Of a stretch of 64,000 bases of DNA, positions 1-11,236 are shown in pieces (position 1 is the stretch's first letter; each line of letters starts with the position of its first letter). Position numbers and translations under genes: made by a program. Where the stretch lies: NCBI GenBank assembly GCA_019084025.1, contig JAHRBI010000003.1, positions 434,001 to 498,000 of the forward strand, read 5' to 3'. The notes below the pieces were generated by a model that was not told the origin of the DNA, did not search any database, and saw only the letters and a list, made by a program, of their open reading frames with translations. This stretch comes from Burkholderiaceae bacterium DAT-1 (GTDB lineage Bacteria; Pseudomonadota; Gammaproteobacteria; Burkholderiales; Chitinimonadaceae).

Positions 1-1072
1 CCACGATCCGGCGCATGCCTATGGTCCCCCGGATGGGGCGTCGGTCCGACTCGGTGGTGAGGCGATGAATCTGATGGGTGGGCGTGCGGTGCCTTCACTG
101 CGCTACAAGCAATACACCCCGCTGTTTTCCCTGCATGCCTATCTGCCCAAGGGCGGTGAGATGGAAGATGCCGGCCCGGCCGGGGGCTTTACGCAGGATG
201 GACGAGCGGCGACGCTGGCCGATCAGGCGGCGATTCCCCTGCTTGATTCAAAGGAAATGGCCAATGCCTCGCCAGAGGCAGTGATAGAACGGCTGCGTGC
301 CTCGCCTAGCGCTGGCGTGTTCAAAAAGGTGCATGGCGATCAATCGCTAGATGATGTCGCCACAGCATTCACGCAGCTGACCCATGCGCTGCAAGTGTTC
401 CAGCTGGAAGACCAGAGTTTTCATCCCTACAGCAGTAAATATGATCGTGTACTGAACAAGGCTGCTGTGCTGACCGAGGCCGAAGGTCGCGGCATGAAGC
501 TGTTTTTCGACCCGAATAAGGGGAATTGCGCTGATTGCCATACCGCTGTGACCGGTCCGGGCGGACGTCATCCCGATTTCACCAATTTCGCTTTTAATGC
601 GCTGGGTGTGCCACGCAATGCAGCCATTCCGGCCAATCAGGACGCAGCGTACTTTGATATGGGCTTATGCGGTCCGATGCGGCAGGATCAATGGGTGAAG
701 GATCGGCCCGATCTGTGTGGCATGTTCAAAACCCCAACCTTGCGCAATGTCGCCGCACGCGGAGTGTTCTTTCATAACGGTGCGTTGCATTCGCTCGATG
801 ATGTACTGGCATTTTACGCCACGCGCGATACGGACCCTGATCGCTGGTATCCGCGCAAGGCGGGTAAGGTCGATCGCTTTAATGATCTGCCTGCCAGCCT
901 GCGCAAACATGTCGACACCCACACTCCGCCATTTGACCGCCAGCAGGGCGATCGTCCGGTGTTGGATACACAGGAAATCGCGGATCTGAAGGCGTTTATC
1001 GAGACGCTGGTGGATGCGGATGTACGTGCTGTTAGCCCCCCAGCGACGTCACCAGCCCGACCCGTGCATTAA
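1..1072 (+). CDS. Di-haem cytochrome c peroxidase / MauG family protein, C-terminal part (5' end outside window)
   Basis: The reading frame is open to the left edge. The first codons read H-D-P-A-H-A-Y-G, exactly what follows the first CxxC of a CxxCH haem motif in MauG-type peroxidases, so the window begins inside haem site 1. The second haem motif, CADCH, is encoded near 528-542. The downstream stretch FKTPTLRNVA..FFHNG, then a block like LxDVLAFY, is the usual C-terminal signature of this family. Members are periplasmic and reduce H2O2 or oxidise protein or aromatic substrates with two c-type haems. The in-frame ATG at 65 is not the start because conserved sequence precedes it. The 3' end overlaps the convergent efflux channel gene by about 40 bp. 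The substrate cannot be told from this fragment. Confidence 0.9.
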   Translation, partial: HDPAHAYGPPDGASVRLGGEAMNLMGGRAVPSLRYKQYTPLFSLHAYLPKGGEMEDAGPAGGFTQDGRAATLADQAAIPLLDSKEMANASPEAVIERLRASPSAGVFKKVHGDQSLDDVATAFTQLTHALQVFQLEDQSFHPYSSKYDRVLNKAAVLTEAEGRGMKLFFDPNKGNCADCHTAVTGPGGRHPDFTNFAFNALGVPRNAAIPANQDAAYFDMGLCGPMRQDQWVKDRPDLCGMFKTPTLRNVAARGVFFHNGALHSLDDVLAFYATRDTDPDRWYPRKAGKVDRFNDLPASLRKHVDTHTPPFDRQQGDRPVLDTQEIADLKAFIETLVDADVRAVSPPATSPARPVH

Positions 1073-2414
1073 GTTGCCTGCCATGAAGCTGCATCAGGCT
1101 GCGCTCGGCGCTGAGTCGCGCAGTCTGGGCGGTAACCACATTGAGATAGCTGACTGTGCCAACCTTGTACTGATTCATGACAATGGTTGCGGTCTTGCGG
1201 GCGGCGTCCACGGCGGATTGCTGCTGGCGGATTTCCTCATCCAGCTTGCGTAGTGCCACCAGATTATCTTCAACTTCGCGGAAGGCATTCAGCACGGTGG
1301 ATTTGTAGCTGGCGACACCGGCGTCGTAGGCAGCCCGTGCGGCGGCGGTTTGTGCCTTGCGATTGCCACCATCAAACAGTGCCTCTGCCAGCTGCGGCCC
1401 GAATGACCAGATGCGATTCGGTGCGCTGATCAGATGGCTGAAGGTGGATGCGCTATAACCAGTGCTTGCACCCAGCGTCAGGCTGGGGAACCAGGCGGCT
1501 TTGCTAACACCGATTTGTGCATTCAGGCTGGCGACCTTGCGTTCGGCTGCAGCGATATCAGGGCGGCGCTCCAGCAAGGTGGACGGGATGCCCACGGTGG
1601 GGATGGCTGCACTGTTGGTCAGTTCCCCTGCCTGCAAAGCAAATGCAGCAGGTGTCTTCCCGACCAGCACGGCCAGCGCATGGCGCAATTGGGCGCGGGT
1701 GATGTCGATATCGGACAAGGCAGCACGGGTGCTGTCGAGCTGGGTGCGCGCCTGTAGCACATCGACCTCGGTCACGGTGCCAACCTTGAACTGATTCTGG
1801 GTGAGCTTCAGGGCGCGTTCGTATTCGCTGACGGCGTCCTGTAGCAGGGCAGCCTGCTTGTCAGCCACGCGGGTACTGAAATAGGTTTGCGCCAGGGTGG
1901 CTTGCGTACTGAGTCGGGTGGCGGCGAGTGTGGATGCACTTGCGTCGGCGAGCGCTTGACCGGACTCGCTGCTGCGGCGCACCTTGCCCCACAAATCGGG
2001 TGCCCAGCTGGCCTGTAGTTGCAGGCTATCTGTCGTGCTGACTGCGGCGGCGGGGTTGCTCTTGCCGCGCTGCTCGCCTGCTGATATCCCGATGGTTGGC
2101 CAGAAGGCGGCGCGGGCACCGTCCAGCGCAGCCTGTGCCTGCCGGTACCCTGCTTCTGCGGCTTCGATGGATGGATTGTGCTGGTTGAGCTGATCCATCA
2201 GCTGATTCAGCGTGGCGTCGTTGAAGGCACTCCACCATGTTCCACGTGGAACGGCGTCGGATGGATTGGCGGGCAGCCAGTCGCCTGCTTCGCTATAGGC
2301 CGCAGGGGTCTCAATTGCCGGGCGCGTGTAATCTGGCCCGGCAGCACAGGCGGCCAGCAAGACTGACAGCGCGATCACAGACAGTTTGATTGGCTGGGTG
2401 GCAGTCGATTTCAT
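1032..2414 (-). CDS. RND efflux outer-membrane lipoprotein (NodT/OprM family channel)
   Basis: This 460-residue protein is the outer-membrane exit duct of the RND pump encoded just upstream. The N-terminus [23 protein letters not shown] is a lipoprotein signal peptide with an LAAC lipobox, followed by AGPDYTRP, typical of OprM/NodT proteins. The body has the two-fold repeated helical pattern of the family (blocks such as [13 protein letters not shown] and the Asn-rich coiled regions). I chose the ATG at 2414 because it overlaps the stop of the upstream RND gene as ATGA, which suggests translational coupling, and because the longer frame would put extra residues before the signal peptide. A parS-like palindrome lies inside the gene. 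The order MFP-RND-RND-OMF matches Pseudomonas muxABC-opmB (known for that family). Confidence 0.93.
   Translation of the reverse strand: MKSTATQPIKLSVIALSVLLAACAAGPDYTRPAIETPAAYSEAGDWLPANPSDAVPRGTWWSAFNDATLNQLMDQLNQHNPSIEAAEAGYRQAQAALDGARAAFWPTIGISAGEQRGKSNPAAAVSTTDSLQLQASWAPDLWGKVRRSSESGQALADASASTLAATRLSTQATLAQTYFSTRVADKQAALLQDAVSEYERALKLTQNQFKVGTVTEVDVLQARTQLDSTRAALSDIDITRAQLRHALAVLVGKTPAAFALQAGELTNSAAIPTVGIPSTLLERRPDIAAAERKVASLNAQIGVSKAAWFPSLTLGASTGYSASTFSHLISAPNRIWSFGPQLAEALFDGGNRKAQTAAARAAYDAGVASYKSTVLNAFREVEDNLVALRKLDEEIRQQQSAVDAARKTATIVMNQYKVGTVSYLNVVTAQTARLSAERSLMQLHGRQLNARVGLVTSLGG
2238..2253. other. parS-like ParB-binding site 1 (inside the efflux channel gene)
   Basis: The sequence TGTTCCACGTGGAACG contains the perfect 14-bp palindrome GTTCCACGTGGAAC, which agrees with the bacterial parS consensus bound by chromosomal ParB/Spo0J. 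It lies inside a coding region, where it encodes V-P-R-G-T, as several known parS sites do. Two more copies occur in this window. Confidence 0.75.
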
Positions 2415-5400
2415 AGAGAATGTCCGTTTTCTGGCAAGGCAGGCTGTGTTGTGTGAGCTGCTTGCTTGAGGATACGGGTTCGCCACCAGTGGCTGAACCG
2501 GTCTAGATAGAGGTAGACCACAGGCGTGGTGTACAGTGTCAGGATCTGGCTGAGGATCAGGCCGCCCACAATGGCGATACCCAGCGGCTGGCGCAGTTCG
2601 GCGCCGTTGCCGGTGCCGATTGCCATGGGCACCGCGCCGAGTGCGGCTGCCAGTGTGGTCATCATGATGGGGCGAAAGCGCAGCAGGCAGGCCTTAAAGA
2701 TGGCATCTCTGGTCGACAGGCCTTCGGTGCGTTCAGCTTCCAGCGCAAAGTCGATCATCATGATGGCGTTTTTCTTGACGATGCCGATCAGCAGCAATAC
2801 GCCAATCATCGCGATGATATTGAATTCGTGATCACACAAGATAAGTGCAGCCACTGCCCCTACGCCTGCCGAGGGTAAAGTGGACAGAATCGTGATCGGG
2901 TGGATATAGCTCTCGTACAGGATGCCCAGTACCAGATACACCGCCACAATCGCCGCCAGCACCAGTAAAGGCATGGAGGCCAGTGAATCCTGAAACGCCT
3001 TGGCCGTGCCCTGGAATGACCCGCGTACGGTAGACGGTGGATTCAGCGTGCGCATGGCTTCGTCGATGGCCGCTGCCGCCTGTGACATCGACACCCCCGG
3101 TGGCAAGCCATAGGAAATGGTGGTAGCCGCAAACTGTCCCTGATGATTCACCGCCAGTGCCGTCTTGGTGGGTTCCCAGCGGGCAATGGCCGAGAGCGGG
3201 ATCTGCTTGCCAGCCGCATTGATCAGAGTGATATCGCGTAGCCCTTCCGGGCTTTGCCAGAACGCAGGCGCGGCTTCCATGACCACATGGTACTGATTAA
3301 GCGGATTGTAGATGGTCGATACCTGCCGCTGCCCGAACGCATTGTTGAGCACAGCATCAATCTGCGCCATGGTCAGCCCCAAGCGGCCAATCTGGTCGCG
3401 GTCGACCACCAGCGTGGTCTGTTCACCTTTTTCCTGCTGGTCGGTATTCACATCGGTCAGTAGTTTTACGCCTTGCAGCGCCTTGAGAATCTTAGGCGAC
3501 CATTCGCGCAGCTCGGCCAGACTATCGGCCTGAATCGTGAACTGGTAGGCAGCATTGGACTGGCGTCCGCCCAGACGGATATCCTGAACCGGTTGCAGGA
3601 ATAGCTGTGCGCCGGGGACATGAGTCAGCTTTTTGCGCAGCCGGTTCACAATCTCTTCGGCACTCGCTTTGCGCACTTCAATCGGCTTTAGCGACACAAA
3701 CATCTGCCCGCCATTGCGTTGCCCGCCGCCGGTGAAGCCGACCACCGTTTCCACGGCCGGATCAGATTTCACAATGCGCATGAGGGTAGACAACTTCTCC
3801 GACATCGCCTGAAAGCTGATGCTCTGATCGGCCTGAATAAAGCCGGCAATGCGGCCGGTATCCTGCGTCGGGAAGAAGCCTTTCGGCACCAGCCCGTACA
3901 GATAGACATTCAGGCCGATGGTGGCCGCGAGGATCACCAGCATCACGCGGCTATGCGCCAGTGCCCAGCTCAGCGAGCGCTGGTAGCCGGACAAAAGCCA
4001 GTCGAATCCGCGCTCCGACCATCTGAACAGTCGTCCATGTGACTCGCCGGGTGGCGCGGCCTTGATCATGCGCGCGCACATCATGGGTGTCAGGGTCAGC
4101 GACACCACCAGCGAGATCAGGATGGCCACGCTGAGGGTGACGGCAAATTCGCGGAACATGCGCCCGAGGAAGCCACCCATGCCCAGGATCGGAATAAAGA
4201 CTGCGATCAGGGAAATGCTCATCGACAGCACGGTAAAGCCGACTTCCCGTGCGCCGCGCAGCGCTGCCTGAAACGGCTTCATGCCGCTTTCTACATGGCG
4301 CATGATGTTTTCCATCACCACGATGGCATCATCCACCACAAAGCCGGTGGCGATGGTCAGCGCCATCAGCGATAGATTATTCAGGCTGAATCCGGCCAGA
4401 TACATGATGCCGAAGGTGGCCACCAGTGATACGGGGACGGCAATTGTGGGAATGGCGGTGGCGCGCAGATTGCGTAGAAACAGAAACACCACCAGCGTCA
4501 CCAGTGCCACCGAAATCACCAGCGTGCGCTCCACATCGCGCAGCGAAGCGCGGATGGTGGGCGAGCGATCCATCGGTACATTCAGGTCGATGGCGGCTGG
4601 AATGGAGGCGCGCAGCTGCGGCAACATGGCATAGACGCGATCGACCGTGGCAATGATATTGGCGCCCGGCTGACGGAACATCATGACCAGCACCGCAGGT
4701 TCGCCGTCCTTCATGCCGGTATTGCGCAGGTCTTCGATGGAATCCTCTACTGTTGCCACGTCCTGCAGGCGGATCGCGGCGCCATTTTTATAGCTGATAA
4801 TCAGCGGCAGATAGTCCGCCGCCTTGCGTGCCTGATCATTGGCCTGAATCTGCCAGCGATGCGTATCCGCGTCCACGAATCCCTTGGGGCGATTGGCATT
4901 AAATGAGGCAATCGCTGTACGCACGGTTTCCATGCCGATGCCGTAGTGCGACAGCTGGCGCGGATTGAGCTCCACGCGTACGCCGGGCAAGGAGCTACCG
5001 CCCACAATCACACTGCCGATGCCTTCAATCTGCGCCAGCTTTTGCGCCAGAATGGTGGAGGCTGCATCGTAGCGCTGTCCCTGTGTCATGGTTTTCGACG
5101 TCAGCGACAGAATCATGATGGGCGAATCAGCCGGATTTACCTTGCGATAGTTCGGATTGCTCGGCATGCCGGTGGGCAACATGGCGCGGGCGGCGTTGAT
5201 GGCCGATTGCACATCGCGCGCTGCACCATTGATGTCGCGGCTGATATCGAATTGCAGGGTGATATTGGTTGAGCCCAGCGAGCTTTGCGAGCTCATCTCG
5301 GTAATGCCGGCAATGCGGCCCAGCGAGCGCTCCAGCGGCGTGGCCACCGTGGTGGCCATCGTCTCCGGCGAGGCACCGGGCAATCGGGCGCTGACATTAA

Positions 5401-5533
5401 TCGTGGGTGCATCCACCTGCGGCAGGGGCGCCACCGGCATCAGCATGAAGGCCAGCGCGCCGGCCAGCACTGCTCCGGCTGTGAGCAGCGTCGTGGCGAC
5501 CGGCCGCTTGATGAAGGTTGTGGAAAAGCTCAT
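2411..5533 (-). CDS. mdtC: RND multidrug efflux permease, MdtC/MuxC type
   Basis: This 1040-residue inner-membrane RND transporter is the second of two adjacent pump subunits. The TM4 proton-relay motif [13 protein letters not shown] is intact, with the Asp pair. The tandem TM1/TM7 layout, the two large periplasmic loops and the C-terminal [15 protein letters not shown] motif are all visible. Adjacent B-type and C-type subunits are the hallmark of MdtABC/MuxABC pumps, which form hetero-trimers and exchange drug for protons. The start overlaps the stop of the upstream RND gene by 4 bp (ATGA), and its own stop overlaps the channel gene start. Length agrees with the family (about 1025-1040). The substrates (novobiocin, bile salts and metals are known for relatives) cannot be inferred here. 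Confidence 0.93.
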   Translation of the reverse strand: MSFSTTFIKRPVATTLLTAGAVLAGALAFMLMPVAPLPQVDAPTINVSARLPGASPETMATTVATPLERSLGRIAGITEMSSQSSLGSTNITLQFDISRDINGAARDVQSAINAARAMLPTGMPSNPNYRKVNPADSPIMILSLTSKTMTQGQRYDAASTILAQKLAQIEGIGSVIVGGSSLPGVRVELNPRQLSHYGIGMETVRTAIASFNANRPKGFVDADTHRWQIQANDQARKAADYLPLIISYKNGAAIRLQDVATVEDSIEDLRNTGMKDGEPAVLVMMFRQPGANIIATVDRVYAMLPQLRASIPAAIDLNVPMDRSPTIRASLRDVERTLVISVALVTLVVFLFLRNLRATAIPTIAVPVSLVATFGIMYLAGFSLNNLSLMALTIATGFVVDDAIVVMENIMRHVESGMKPFQAALRGAREVGFTVLSMSISLIAVFIPILGMGGFLGRMFREFAVTLSVAILISLVVSLTLTPMMCARMIKAAPPGESHGRLFRWSERGFDWLLSGYQRSLSWALAHSRVMLVILAATIGLNVYLYGLVPKGFFPTQDTGRIAGFIQADQSISFQAMSEKLSTLMRIVKSDPAVETVVGFTGGGQRNGGQMFVSLKPIEVRKASAEEIVNRLRKKLTHVPGAQLFLQPVQDIRLGGRQSNAAYQFTIQADSLAELREWSPKILKALQGVKLLTDVNTDQQEKGEQTTLVVDRDQIGRLGLTMAQIDAVLNNAFGQRQVSTIYNPLNQYHVVMEAAPAFWQSPEGLRDITLINAAGKQIPLSAIARWEPTKTALAVNHQGQFAATTISYGLPPGVSMSQAAAAIDEAMRTLNPPSTVRGSFQGTAKAFQDSLASMPLLVLAAIVAVYLVLGILYESYIHPITILSTLPSAGVGAVAALILCDHEFNIIAMIGVLLLIGIVKKNAIMMIDFALEAERTEGLSTRDAIFKACLLRFRPIMMTTLAAALGAVPMAIGTGNGAELRQPLGIAIVGGLILSQILTLYTTPVVYLYLDRFSHWWRTRILKQAAHTTQPALPENGHSL

Positions 5534-8500
5534 GCTGCCTCACCTGCCTGACCGGACTTGAGGCGCTGTGCCAGTCGCACAAAGGCCAGATAAATCACCG
5601 GCGTGGTGTACAGGGTCAGCACCTGCGACACCATCAGGCCACCGACCATGGTGATGCCCAGCGGATGGCGAAGTTCGCTGCCCGAGCCTGTGCCCAGCAT
5701 CAGCGGCAACGCACCCAGCAAGGCCGCCATCGTGGTCATCAGAATCGGGCGGAAGCGCAGTAGGCAGGCCTGATAGATCGCCTCGTCCGGCGTCATGCCG
5801 TGATCGCGTTCGGCTTCCAGCGCAAAGTCGATCATCATGATGGCGTTCTTCTTTACGATGCCGATCAGCAGCACAATCCCGATAATTGCAATCACCGAGA
5901 GATCGCTGCCCGCAAGCGACAGCGCCAGCAGCGCACCCACACCCGCCGATGGCAAGGTCGACAGAATCGTCACCGGATGAATATAGCTCTCATAGAGCAC
6001 GCCCAGCACGATATACATCGTTACCACGGCCGCCAGAATCAGCCACAGCTGGTTCGATAGTGATGCCCGGAAGGCCGATGCTGCACCCTGAAAGGTGGTC
6101 TGGATAGATGCAGGCACGCCGATTTCCTGCTCGGCGGCTTCAATGGCGGCCACCGCTTCGCCGAGTGAAACCCCTTGTGCCAGATTGAAAGAGAAGTTGG
6201 CTGAAGGGAACTGTCCCTGATGGCTGATCGCCAGCTGTGCAGGCTTTTCCACAATACGGGCGATGCTGCCCAGCGGCACCTGCGCGCCACCGGTGCCGGT
6301 CACATACAGCTGATTCAAGGCGGACGGACCATTCTTGAAGTCATTGCCTGTTTCCAGCACTACGCGATACTGATTGGATTGCGTGAAAATGGTGGAAATC
6401 AGCCGCTGGCCGTATGCCGAATAGAGGGCGTTGTCGATGGCGGCCAAAGTGATTCCGTGGCGTGATGCCGATTCGCGGTCGATATCGACATAGGCCTGCA
6501 ATCCCTTGTCCTGCAGATCACTGGCGACGTCTGCCAATTGCGGCTTGCTGCGTAGCACCTGCAGCAGTTTGGCGTTCCAGGTGCTCAGTTCTTCCGGGCT
6601 GGCAGTCTGGATGGTGAACTGATACTGGGTGCGACTGACGCGGTCTTCAATAGTCAGATCCTGTACTGGCTGCATATAGAGCGTGATGCCGGGCACGCTG
6701 GCCTGCGCGGTTTGCAGGCGGCGAATGACCACTGTGGCATGCTCGCTGCGATGCTCGAAGGGCTTCAGATTGATCATGATGCGGCCGCTATTGAGCGTGC
6801 TGTTTACCCCGTCCACACCGATAAAGGACGATAGGCTTTCCACTGCCGGATCCTGCAGGATGACCTTTTGCAGCGCGGTCTGGCGTTCGGCCATGGCGGC
6901 AAAGGAGATCGACTGGTCGGCCTCGGAAATCCCCTGAATCATCCCGGTATCCTGCACCGGAAAAAATCCTTTGGGGATAAACACGTACAGCACACCCGTC
7001 AGTACCAGCGTACCAAGCGCCACCATCAGGGTGGTGCGCTGATGACGCAAGACCACTTGCAAGGTACGGCCATATGCAGCGATCACGCGGTCGAAGAAAG
7101 CACCGACACTGTGATAGAAGCGGCCTTGCTGTGCTTCCGGCACATGCTTGAGCAACTTCGCGCACATCATCGGCGTCAGCGTCAGCGACACCACGGCGGA
7201 AATCAGGATCGACACTGCCAGCGTAATGGCAAATTCGCGGAACAGGCGACCCACCACATCCGGCATGAACAAGAGCGGAATCAGCACTGCAATCAGCGAA
7301 AAGGTCAGCGAGATGATGGTGAAGCCGATCTGCTTGGAACCCTTCAGTGCAGCCTCCAGCGGACTGTCGCCTTCTTCGATGTAACGCGCGATGTTCTCGA
7401 TCATCACAATCGCGTCATCCACCACAAAGCCGGTAGCGATGGTCAGCGCCATCAGGGTGAGATTGTTGATGGAGAATCCGGCCAGATACATCACGGCGAA
7501 GGTGCCGATCAGCGATAGCGGCACTGCCACCGACGGAATAATGGTGGCGGACACATTGCGCAGGAACAGGAAGATCACCATCACCACCAGCGCCACGGCC
7601 AGCATCAGCTCGAATTGCACATCTTCGATGGAGGCGCGGATGGTGGTGGTGCGATCGGACAGCACCTGAATCTCCACTGCACCCGGCATGGTGGCGGTCA
7701 GCACCGGCATCAGCTTTTGGATACGGTTCACCACCTCAATCACATTGGCACCGGGCTGACGCTGGATGTTGACGATAATGGCGGGCGATTCATTGCTCCA
7801 GGCGGCGAGCTGGCTATTTTCAGCGCCATCCACAATCTCGGCTACGTCCGAGAGGCGAATCGGTGCACCGTTCTTGTAGGCGAGAATCAGCGAGCGATAC
7901 TGGGCCGCGCTCTTGAGCTGGTCATTGGCATCCAGGGTGGACGCGCGTAACGGGCCATCAAAACTGCCTTTAGGTGTATTGACATTGGCCGCAGCAATCA
8001 CCGAGCGCACATCGTCGATGTTGAGCCCATGTGCAGCCAGCTGCACCGGATTGGCCTGAATGCGTACAGCCGGACGTTGTCCACCGGATAGGGTCACCAA
8101 GCCCACGCCCGGTACCTGCGAGACCTTCTGCGCCAGTCGCGTATCGACCAGATCCTGTACCTTGGTCATCGGCAGGGTGCGCGAGGTCACGGCCAGCGTC
8201 ATGATTGGCGTATCGGCCGGATTCACTTTGGAATAGATCGGCGGCGAAGGCAGATCATTGGGCAACAGATTGGCGGCGGCATTGATGGCCGCCTGAACCT
8301 GCTGTTCGGCTACATCGAGGCTGATATCCAGCCCGAACTGCAGGGTAATGACTGATGCGCCACCCGAGCTATTGGACGACATCTGCGTGAGTCCCGGCAT
8401 CTGCCCGAACTGGCGCTCCAGCGGCGCAGTGATGCTGGACGTGGTGACTTCCGGGCCAGCGCCCGGATATAGGGTCACCACCTGAATGGTGGGATAATCG

Positions 8501-8619
8501 ACCTGTGGTAGCGCTGAAATGGGCAGCAGGCGATAGGCCACCAGCCCCACCAGCATGATGGCCAGCATCAGCAGGGACGTGGCGACCGGTCGCAGGATAA
8601 ACAGACGAGACGGATTCAT
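5530..8619 (-). CDS. mdtB: RND multidrug efflux permease, MdtB/MuxB type
   Basis: This 1029-residue RND transporter is the first pump subunit after the adaptor. The N-terminus [24 protein letters not shown] is the usual TM1, and the proton-relay motif [13 protein letters not shown] and the later [19 protein letters not shown] motif are present. It is clearly paralogous to the downstream RND gene but not identical, as expected for MdtB and MdtC, which assemble together. The start lies 17 bp after the adaptor stop, and the end overlaps the next gene by 4 bp, so the four genes are probably one transcript. Confidence 0.93.
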   Translation of the reverse strand: MNPSRLFILRPVATSLLMLAIMLVGLVAYRLLPISALPQVDYPTIQVVTLYPGAGPEVTTSSITAPLERQFGQMPGLTQMSSNSSGGASVITLQFGLDISLDVAEQQVQAAINAAANLLPNDLPSPPIYSKVNPADTPIMTLAVTSRTLPMTKVQDLVDTRLAQKVSQVPGVGLVTLSGGQRPAVRIQANPVQLAAHGLNIDDVRSVIAAANVNTPKGSFDGPLRASTLDANDQLKSAAQYRSLILAYKNGAPIRLSDVAEIVDGAENSQLAAWSNESPAIIVNIQRQPGANVIEVVNRIQKLMPVLTATMPGAVEIQVLSDRTTTIRASIEDVQFELMLAVALVVMVIFLFLRNVSATIIPSVAVPLSLIGTFAVMYLAGFSINNLTLMALTIATGFVVDDAIVMIENIARYIEEGDSPLEAALKGSKQIGFTIISLTFSLIAVLIPLLFMPDVVGRLFREFAITLAVSILISAVVSLTLTPMMCAKLLKHVPEAQQGRFYHSVGAFFDRVIAAYGRTLQVVLRHQRTTLMVALGTLVLTGVLYVFIPKGFFPVQDTGMIQGISEADQSISFAAMAERQTALQKVILQDPAVESLSSFIGVDGVNSTLNSGRIMINLKPFEHRSEHATVVIRRLQTAQASVPGITLYMQPVQDLTIEDRVSRTQYQFTIQTASPEELSTWNAKLLQVLRSKPQLADVASDLQDKGLQAYVDIDRESASRHGITLAAIDNALYSAYGQRLISTIFTQSNQYRVVLETGNDFKNGPSALNQLYVTGTGGAQVPLGSIARIVEKPAQLAISHQGQFPSANFSFNLAQGVSLGEAVAAIEAAEQEIGVPASIQTTFQGAASAFRASLSNQLWLILAAVVTMYIVLGVLYESYIHPVTILSTLPSAGVGALLALSLAGSDLSVIAIIGIVLLIGIVKKNAIMMIDFALEAERDHGMTPDEAIYQACLLRFRPILMTTMAALLGALPLMLGTGSGSELRHPLGITMVGGLMVSQVLTLYTTPVIYLAFVRLAQRLKSGQAGEAA

Positions 8620-8636
8620 GTGCAGTCCTGCGGGGC

Positions 8637-9905
8637 TTAGTGAGCGACAGCGTCGGAACGTTTACCGTGACCGTCACCGCGGCCTTCGCCCTTTTTACGT
8701 GCACCTGCCTCCGGCTTGTCGCTGGCAACTTCGACCTTGGCGCCTTCACGCAGTTTGTCGGCGCCATCGATCACCAGCTTGTCACCGGCGGCGACGCCCT
8801 GCTCGACTGCAACCACATCGCCATCGACCGGCCCCAGCGTAACCGGACGAATCGACACACTGTTATCCGCTACAATCACGTAGACAAAGGTGCCCTGATT
8901 GCCGCGCTGAATGGCTGCAACCGGCATCAAGATGGTTTTCTGGCGGGTGTCGGCCAGCAGTTTTACGTTTACAAATTGATTGGGGAACAGTACGCCTTTG
9001 TCGTTGGCAAAGGTGGCGCGCAGTTTCACCGTGCCGGTACTGGTGTCGACCTGATTATCGACCGCTGTCAGCGTGCCGGCTGCCAGCAAGGTCTTGCGAT
9101 CACGATCCCATGCTTCGGCGCTCAGTTTATTGCCCTTGCGGAACGATTCGGCCACGCGGGGAATCTGTGCTTCCGGCAGGGTAAACACCACGGAAATCGG
9201 ATCAACCTGTGAGATATACACCAAACCGCTTGCATCGCTGGCGCGCACCATATTGCCCGGATCGACCTGACGCAGGCCGGTGCGACCGGCTGCGGGGGCG
9301 GTGACACGGGTCCAGCTCAATTGCAGGCGGGCGGTGTCGACGAGGGCGCGATCTGCTTTCACCACACCTTCATATTGCGCGACGACGGCGGCCTGGGTAT
9401 CGGCCTGCTGGCGGCTGATCGATGCTTCTTCCAGCAAGGTACGGTAGCGCGCAAGGTCATTTTTGGCATTGTTGAGCAGGGCTTCATCGCGCATCAGCTG
9501 GCCTTCCTGCTGACGGAGTGTCGCCTCGAACGGCGCTGGGTCGATCTCGGCCAGCACTTCGCCCTTGCGCACCATCTGGCCTTCCTGAAAGTTCACTTTC
9601 TGCAGCAGACCATCCACGCGTGGTTTCACCAGCATATTGGCGACGGGCGTCACCGTACCGAGTCCATCCAGAAACACATGCAGGTCGCCCTGTTTCACGA
9701 TAGCCGCGCGAACGGCCTGCGGGCCACGATTGCCGCCTTTGCCACCCTTGCCGCCGGGCCCGTTCTGTTCACTGCCGGGGCCAGCATCGCCGCCCTTGTC
9801 GCGGTGGCTCATCCACCAGCCACCTCCGGCAATCAGGATCAGTAAAGCGGCAATGATCCAGGTGGTGTTGCTGCGAGTGGAAGTATCAGGTGTAGAGGTC
9901 GACAT
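8637..9905 (-). CDS. mdtA: RND efflux periplasmic adaptor (membrane fusion protein), MdtA type
   Basis: This 422-residue protein has an N-terminal membrane anchor (about residues 14-32). A Gly-rich linker (about 40-62) follows, then a lipoyl-like half motif ([18 protein letters not shown]), a helical hairpin, the second lipoyl half ([17 protein letters not shown]) and a beta-barrel domain. This order is typical of MdtA/AcrA adaptors that bridge the RND pump and the outer-membrane channel. The C-terminus is rich in Lys, Gly and Asp. It is the first gene of the operon. The 184-bp gap to the divergent permease carries a 14-bp palindrome that could be an operator. Confidence 0.93.
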   Translation of the reverse strand: MSTSTPDTSTRSNTTWIIAALLILIAGGGWWMSHRDKGGDAGPGSEQNGPGGKGGKGGNRGPQAVRAAIVKQGDLHVFLDGLGTVTPVANMLVKPRVDGLLQKVNFQEGQMVRKGEVLAEIDPAPFEATLRQQEGQLMRDEALLNNAKNDLARYRTLLEEASISRQQADTQAAVVAQYEGVVKADRALVDTARLQLSWTRVTAPAAGRTGLRQVDPGNMVRASDASGLVYISQVDPISVVFTLPEAQIPRVAESFRKGNKLSAEAWDRDRKTLLAAGTLTAVDNQVDTSTGTVKLRATFANDKGVLFPNQFVNVKLLADTRQKTILMPVAAIQRGNQGTFVYVIVADNSVSIRPVTLGPVDGDVVAVEQGVAAGDKLVIDGADKLREGAKVEVASDKPEAGARKKGEGRGDGHGKRSDAVAH

Positions 9906-9946
9906 GAGTAGCGGCTTTCCGGCGGGAAATTAGTTAATACAGTAAT

Positions 9947-9960
9947 CAGTATGCATACTG
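9947..9960. promoter_or_regulatory. Perfect palindrome between the efflux operon and a divergent permease gene
   Basis: CAGTATGCATACTG is a perfect 14-bp palindrome about 42 bp upstream of the mdtA start and about 130 bp upstream of the permease start. Its position in the only promoter-bearing gap of the efflux operon makes it a plausible repressor or activator site. No regulator gene lies next to it, so the binding protein is unknown. Confidence 0.4.
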
Positions 9961-10089
9961 GCAGGGAAGATAGCACAGTGAGATTCGGACGATCAGAGAC
10001 GGTTTCCCCCGACACATTGAATTTACACTTTGCCAAGAAATCCGCTGATTCGGGTTATTCTCGACATTTGCAGTTTACGGAACTTCACC

Positions 10090-10848
10090 ATGGGTTTACC
10101 TGAAACAAGTTGGCATATTTATATGCTGGTGATGCTGGCTGGCGTGTATGCCGGCATCCAGAATACGCTCGCGGGCGGCGGTTCATTTATTACCTTTCCT
10201 GCATTGATGATGGCAGGTTTATCGCCGCTGTCCGCCAATATGACCTCAACCGTGGCGCTCTTTCCCGGTCAGATCACCTCGGCGCTGGCCGGTCGTTCGC
10301 TAGCTGGTGGTGCGGCCGGACTGTCTGTGCGGCAATTGACGCTGATCAGTCTGGCTGGCGGCGTGGCGGGGGCGATCCTGTTGCTTTCTACGCCAGAGCA
10401 GGTTTTCGCACGTCTGGTGCCCTGGTTGGTGCTATTCGCAACCACCGTGTTTGCCTGGGGCACGTTCCGCAAGCAATCCATTCATGCTGCAGCGCATGTC
10501 TCAACGCCGGTGATTGCTGTGGTGCAGTTCTGCATTGCCGTCTACGGCGGTTACTTCGGTGGTGGTATCGGTATTCTGATGCTGGCGGCGCTGACCATTG
10601 CAGGGATGCAGGTGCGGCAGGCTGCGGCCACTAAAAATATTCTGGCGATGGTCATGAACGCCTCGGCGGTGCTGATTTTTGCGCGCTCACCGCTGGTGGA
10701 CTGGTTGCTGGTGCTGGCACTCGGCACCGGTGGTGTGATGGGGGGGCTGGCCGGTGGCTGGCTGATGCATCGGGTGCCGGAAAAGGCCTTGCGCATCTTT
10801 GTGATTGGCGTCGGGATGACCCTGACAACATGGCTATTTCTCAAATGA
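10090..10848 (+). CDS. Sulfite exporter TauE/SafE family (TSUP) membrane permease
   Basis: This 252-residue integral membrane protein has about seven to eight hydrophobic segments. The N-terminal motif AGVYAGIQNTLAGGGSFITFPAL and its internal repeat YGGYFGGGIGILMLAAL are the paired Gly-rich motifs of the TSUP/TauE family, which exports sulfite, sulfonates or other organic anions. I chose the ATG at 10090 because the first membrane segment follows directly. An upstream in-frame start at 10030 would add a Cys- and Arg-bearing extension not typical of the family. It is transcribed divergently from the efflux operon. The substrate is unknown. Confidence 0.85.
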   Translation: MGLPETSWHIYMLVMLAGVYAGIQNTLAGGGSFITFPALMMAGLSPLSANMTSTVALFPGQITSALAGRSLAGGAAGLSVRQLTLISLAGGVAGAILLLSTPEQVFARLVPWLVLFATTVFAWGTFRKQSIHAAAHVSTPVIAVVQFCIAVYGGYFGGGIGILMLAALTIAGMQVRQAAATKNILAMVMNASAVLIFARSPLVDWLLVLALGTGGVMGGLAGGWLMHRVPEKALRIFVIGVGMTLTTWLFLK

Positions 10849-10917
10849 CACGATGACTACTGCCTGTGTAACCGCCTCGTAACTGATTAATAATGACTAC
10901 CGGACAGTTGTTCATTT

Positions 10918-11110
10918 CTTGGCGTCATGTGTCACTGTGTCCTGCGATGCAGCACAGGTATCGTCACTTTGCTTGTTGCATCTTGGCTTGCCCGCCCTCC
11001 CCTGAACCCCAACCTCGGGAGTGCCGGAAGATCAACGCCAAGGGAGCTGCATATGCTCACTATTTGCAGCTCTGTATGCTTCTTGGCGCCCGTGTGGGCG
11101 CCTTTTTTTT
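10918..11110 (+). ncRNA. Candidate structured RNA or attenuating leader upstream of argA
   Basis: No convincing gene fills the 388 bp between the permease and argA. The segment can form several helices. GATGCA (10946-10951) pairs with TGCATC (10977-10982), and GAGCTGCA with TGCAGCTC around 11044-11072. CTTGGCGT (10918-10925) is perfectly complementary to ACGCCAAG (11035-11042). That same ACGCCAAG can instead pair with CTTGGCG (11082-11088), which overlaps the 5' arm of the terminator at 11085. Such mutually exclusive pairings are what a transcription attenuator or riboswitch shows. It could equally be a stand-alone small RNA ending at the terminator. I do not recognise a known RNA family. A short frame reading through the whole element (10927-11133) has no ribosome site and is probably fortuitous. 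Confidence 0.4.
11085..11110 (+). terminator. Strong rho-independent terminator, 127 bp before argA
   Basis: GGCGCCC-GTGT-GGGCGCC forms a 7-bp GC stem with a 4-nt loop, followed directly by eight T residues (11103-11110). It lies inside the leader of argA rather than directly after the permease gene, so it either ends a small RNA or attenuates argA. Confidence 0.85.
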
Positions 11111-11236
11111 GCCTATTGCGATATCTCCAGTAGTGTATGTGCGCGGTTTTTCCTACAATCGCAGCAGATTGCCTTTTTCCGCCCTGATTGCATCCTGCAC
11201 GCCGTGCTGGATGTCACTTTGATTGAAGCGACTGCC

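Noticed and set aside
11020-11045. Stretch GTGCCGGAAGATCAACGCC resembling the SRP (4.5S) RNA tip
   Set aside because: The conserved SRP block (CCGGAAGG with AGCAGCC) is not matched, the helix next to the GGAA loop does not pair, and the flanks do not form one long hairpin.
10927-11133. 68-codon frame in the argA leader as a leader peptide
   Set aside because: It has no ribosome site, no run of Arg codons and reads through the terminator stem, so a chance frame is more likely.
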